NCBI GenBank assembly: GCA_030550295.1
Contig: JAUQPQ010000095.1
Coordinates: forward strand, 1 to 5,810
DNA from: Chloroflexota bacterium
GTDB lineage: Bacteria > Chloroflexota > Dehalococcoidia > SM23-28-2 > HRBIN24
Length of the DNA stretch: 5,810 nt
Direction of reading: 5' to 3'
Position numbers and translations under genes: made by a program. The notes beneath the pieces are model-generated. The model searched no databases. It saw nothing but the letters and a program-made list of their open reading frames with translations, and had not been told where the DNA came from. This document shows, piece after piece, positions 4,813-5,810 of the stretch (positions within the stretch are counted from its first letter, which is position 1; every line of letters begins with the position of its first letter).

Positions 4813-5511
4813 ATGCCTACACCACGCGAACCTGAGACCCTCTGGTTGGCCAGGGTTTTGTGGGATCTGGGGGCTATCCAGTTTGGTGACTTCACTCTGG
4901 GTCGGACTACCCTCCATTCACCTGTATACGTGAACCTGCGCCTCCTCAGCAGCCATCCCCGTGCCTTCTTGAGGGCCGCCAAAGTGATATGGGAAATGGT
5001 GCGCACCCTCCAGAGCATGGCCAGACCCCATATTCAGCCCTTCCAGAGGGTATCAGGCATCCCCTTTGGTGGCCTCCAGTTGGCCCTGGCCTTCTCCCTG
5101 GTCAGCAAGATACCCCTGGTCTTTATCCATCCCCCCAAGGGGAAGGAATCGCCTGAGCCCTTCCTAGAAGGCATCTATCGGCCTGGGGAGACGGTCCTCC
5201 TCATTGATGACTTAGTAACTAGTGGCACCAATATCCTGGAGACAGCTGCCTGGCTTAACATCAACGCCGGCCTCCGCGTTCGCGATGTCCTAGTCTTGGT
5301 GGACAGGGGTGAAGGGGCCAAAGAGCATTTGCGCCATTATGGCCTCAACCTGATCTCCGTTCTGACCTTAGAGCAGATCCTTAACTACTTAATGGCCGAG
5401 GGGAAGATCGACGGCACTTGGTACCAGAAAAGCATCGATTACATCTATCGGCGTCGCAAAGAGAAGGCCCTTACTGAGCCCGAGGCAGGCCAAGGGCCTC
5501 TATCACCTTAG
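4813..5511 (+). CDS. orotate phosphoribosyltransferase-like protein (PyrE family), atypical catalytic loop
   Basis: A 232-residue type I phosphoribosyltransferase. It follows the OPRT/UMP-synthase layout throughout: LGAIQFGDFTLGRTTLHSPVYVNLR near the N-terminus (about 19-43), QRVSGIPFGGLQLALAFS (78-95), the PRPP-binding motif VLLIDDLVTSGTN (128-140, D132-D133), then VLVDRGEGAKEHLRHYGL and a C-terminal helix region (LMAEGKIDGTWYQK). OPRT joins orotate and PRPP to make OMP in pyrimidine synthesis. However, where OPRTs carry the catalytic loop with an RK..K pattern, this protein has FIHPPKGKESPEPFLEG (104-120), so the usual Arg and Lys are replaced in a gap-free alignment. It may be a diverged OPRT or a PRTase with another substrate. 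No OMP decarboxylase domain is attached. ATG 4813 is chosen (GGGAG just upstream, spacing short); TTG 4786 would add nine residues. Its stop overlaps the convergent HTH gene stop. Confidence 0.8.
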   Translation: MPTPREPETLWLARVLWDLGAIQFGDFTLGRTTLHSPVYVNLRLLSSHPRAFLRAAKVIWEMVRTLQSMARPHIQPFQRVSGIPFGGLQLALAFSLVSKIPLVFIHPPKGKESPEPFLEGIYRPGETVLLIDDLVTSGTNILETAAWLNINAGLRVRDVLVLVDRGEGAKEHLRHYGLNLISVLTLEQILNYLMAEGKIDGTWYQKSIDYIYRRRKEKALTEPEAGQGPLSP

Positions 5512-5720
5512 AGGAGGCGCCGGACCGGCTTGCGGCCAGGGCGAGGGTCGTAAGTAGCCTTGAACATTTGTAGTTGGTCCTTACGGATAAGGTATTTGCC
5601 CGCAAACATTATAGCTGGCACCTTCTTCTGCTTGATAAGGCGCCGTAGGCTTTGGGGATGGATACCTAGATCCCTGGCTGCCTCTAGCAGGTCCAAATAG
5701 TCATCAAATGGCTCTGCCAT
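5508..5720 (-). CDS. small helix-turn-helix (excisionase/MerR-like, HTH_17 type) DNA-binding protein
   Basis: This 70-residue protein matches the HTH_17/excisionase fold: DLLEAARDLGIHPQSLRRLIKQKKVPAIMFAGKYLIRKDQLQMF at about residues 10-53. 'EAARDLGIHPQSLRRLI' is the helix-turn-helix, 'VPAIMFAGKYLIRKDQL' is the winged beta hairpin and following helix, and the tail (PRPGRKPVRRLL) is basic. Such proteins act as phage excisionases or as small chromosomal regulators. No integrase, att-like repeat or phage gene is visible here, so a chromosomal regulator is the better reading. The start is ATG 5720, with GGGAG ending 2 nt upstream (close spacing). A candidate sigma-70 promoter lies upstream, next to a GC-rich palindrome. 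Its TAA overlaps the TAG of the PyrE-like gene. Confidence 0.8.
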   Translation of the reverse strand: MAEPFDDYLDLLEAARDLGIHPQSLRRLIKQKKVPAIMFAGKYLIRKDQLQMFKATYDPRPGRKPVRRLL

Positions 5721-5758
5721 CTCTCCCGCTCTAATCAGGCGCTAATACTTCTGAACCT

Positions 5759-5787
5759 ATGTTACGAAATACAGGTAGGAAGGACAA
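5759..5787 (-). promoter_or_regulatory. putative sigma-70 promoter of the HTH gene
   Basis: On the minus strand TTGTCC (5782-5787, 4/6 to TTGACA) and TAACAT (5759-5764, 4/6 to TATAAT) are separated by exactly 17 bp. This predicts a leader of about 30 nt before ATG 5720. Each hexamer is mediocre; the spacing and the position give it modest support. Confidence 0.4.
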
Positions 5788-5810
5788 GGGGGGCGCCGCG
5801 GCGCCCCCCT
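5787..5810. repeat. perfect 24-bp GC-rich palindrome at the right edge, possible terminator stem
   Basis: AGGGGGGCGCCG (5787-5798) is followed directly by its exact reverse complement (5799-5810). As RNA it gives a 10-bp stem with a 4-nt CGCG loop. It could be the terminator of a gene beyond the right edge: read on the minus strand it is followed by TTGTCCTTCC, a poor U-tract, and the sequence after it on the plus strand is outside the window. It touches the -35 of the HTH promoter, so an operator or REP-like repeat is an alternative. Confidence 0.55.

Noticed and set aside
4586..5018. Open frames around the DinB-like/PyrE-like junction (4589-4933 plus, 4642-4917 minus, 4740-5018 minus)
   Set aside because: They have no domain signal and overlap the two genes with clear family motifs.
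5508..5810. Prophage or integrative-element boundary suggested by the excisionase-like HTH protein
   Set aside because: No integrase, tRNA gene, direct repeat or phage gene is visible, and many chromosomal regulators share this small fold.

Overview
The window is ordinary, densely packed bacterial chromosome, about 58-60% G+C by eye. It has nine coding sequences (the first is cut by the left edge), several good Shine-Dalgarno sites, and no rRNA, tRNA, CRISPR array or insertion sequence that I can see. The mix of small families suggests Chloroflexota (a Dehalococcoidia-like or thermophilic lineage): a MarR regulator with a Cys-rich tail, a DUF2007-type protein beside a stand-alone LON-domain protein, a lone secretion-ATPase-like P-loop protein, DinB, and a short excisionase-like HTH protein. 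This lineage is a guess from family flavour and not a demonstrated placement.

Layout: 1-1206 (+) holds the MarR C-terminus, the DUF2007-like protein and the LON-domain protein, closely spaced and probably co-transcribed. 1203-2234 (-) is a zinc-dependent medium-chain dehydrogenase whose stop codon overlaps that of the LON gene. 2325-3131 (+) is a small P-loop ATPase, divergent from the dehydrogenase. 3112-4123 (-) is a two-gene unit, rhodanese then HAD phosphatase, whose end runs 20 bp into the ATPase gene. 4234-5511 (+) holds a DinB-like protein and an orotate phosphoribosyltransferase-like protein. 5508-5720 (-) is a small HTH protein, again overlapping its convergent neighbour by its stop codon. 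The right edge is a perfect 24-bp GC-rich palindrome. No stretch over 300 bp lacks a gene; the longest gap before the final 90 bp is the 110 bp between the rhodanese and DinB genes.

The genes do not form one obvious pathway. They look like housekeeping and accessory functions: redox or sugar/alcohol metabolism (dehydrogenase), phosphate-ester hydrolysis (HAD), sulfur transfer (rhodanese), a pyrimidine PRTase homologue and regulators. I did not find a convincing new multi-gene system. The points most worth a second look are the PyrE-like protein that keeps its PRPP-binding motif but appears to lack the catalytic RK..K loop, the stand-alone secretion-type ATPase, the Cys-rich tail of the MarR protein, and the fact that all three convergent gene pairs overlap at their 3' ends.
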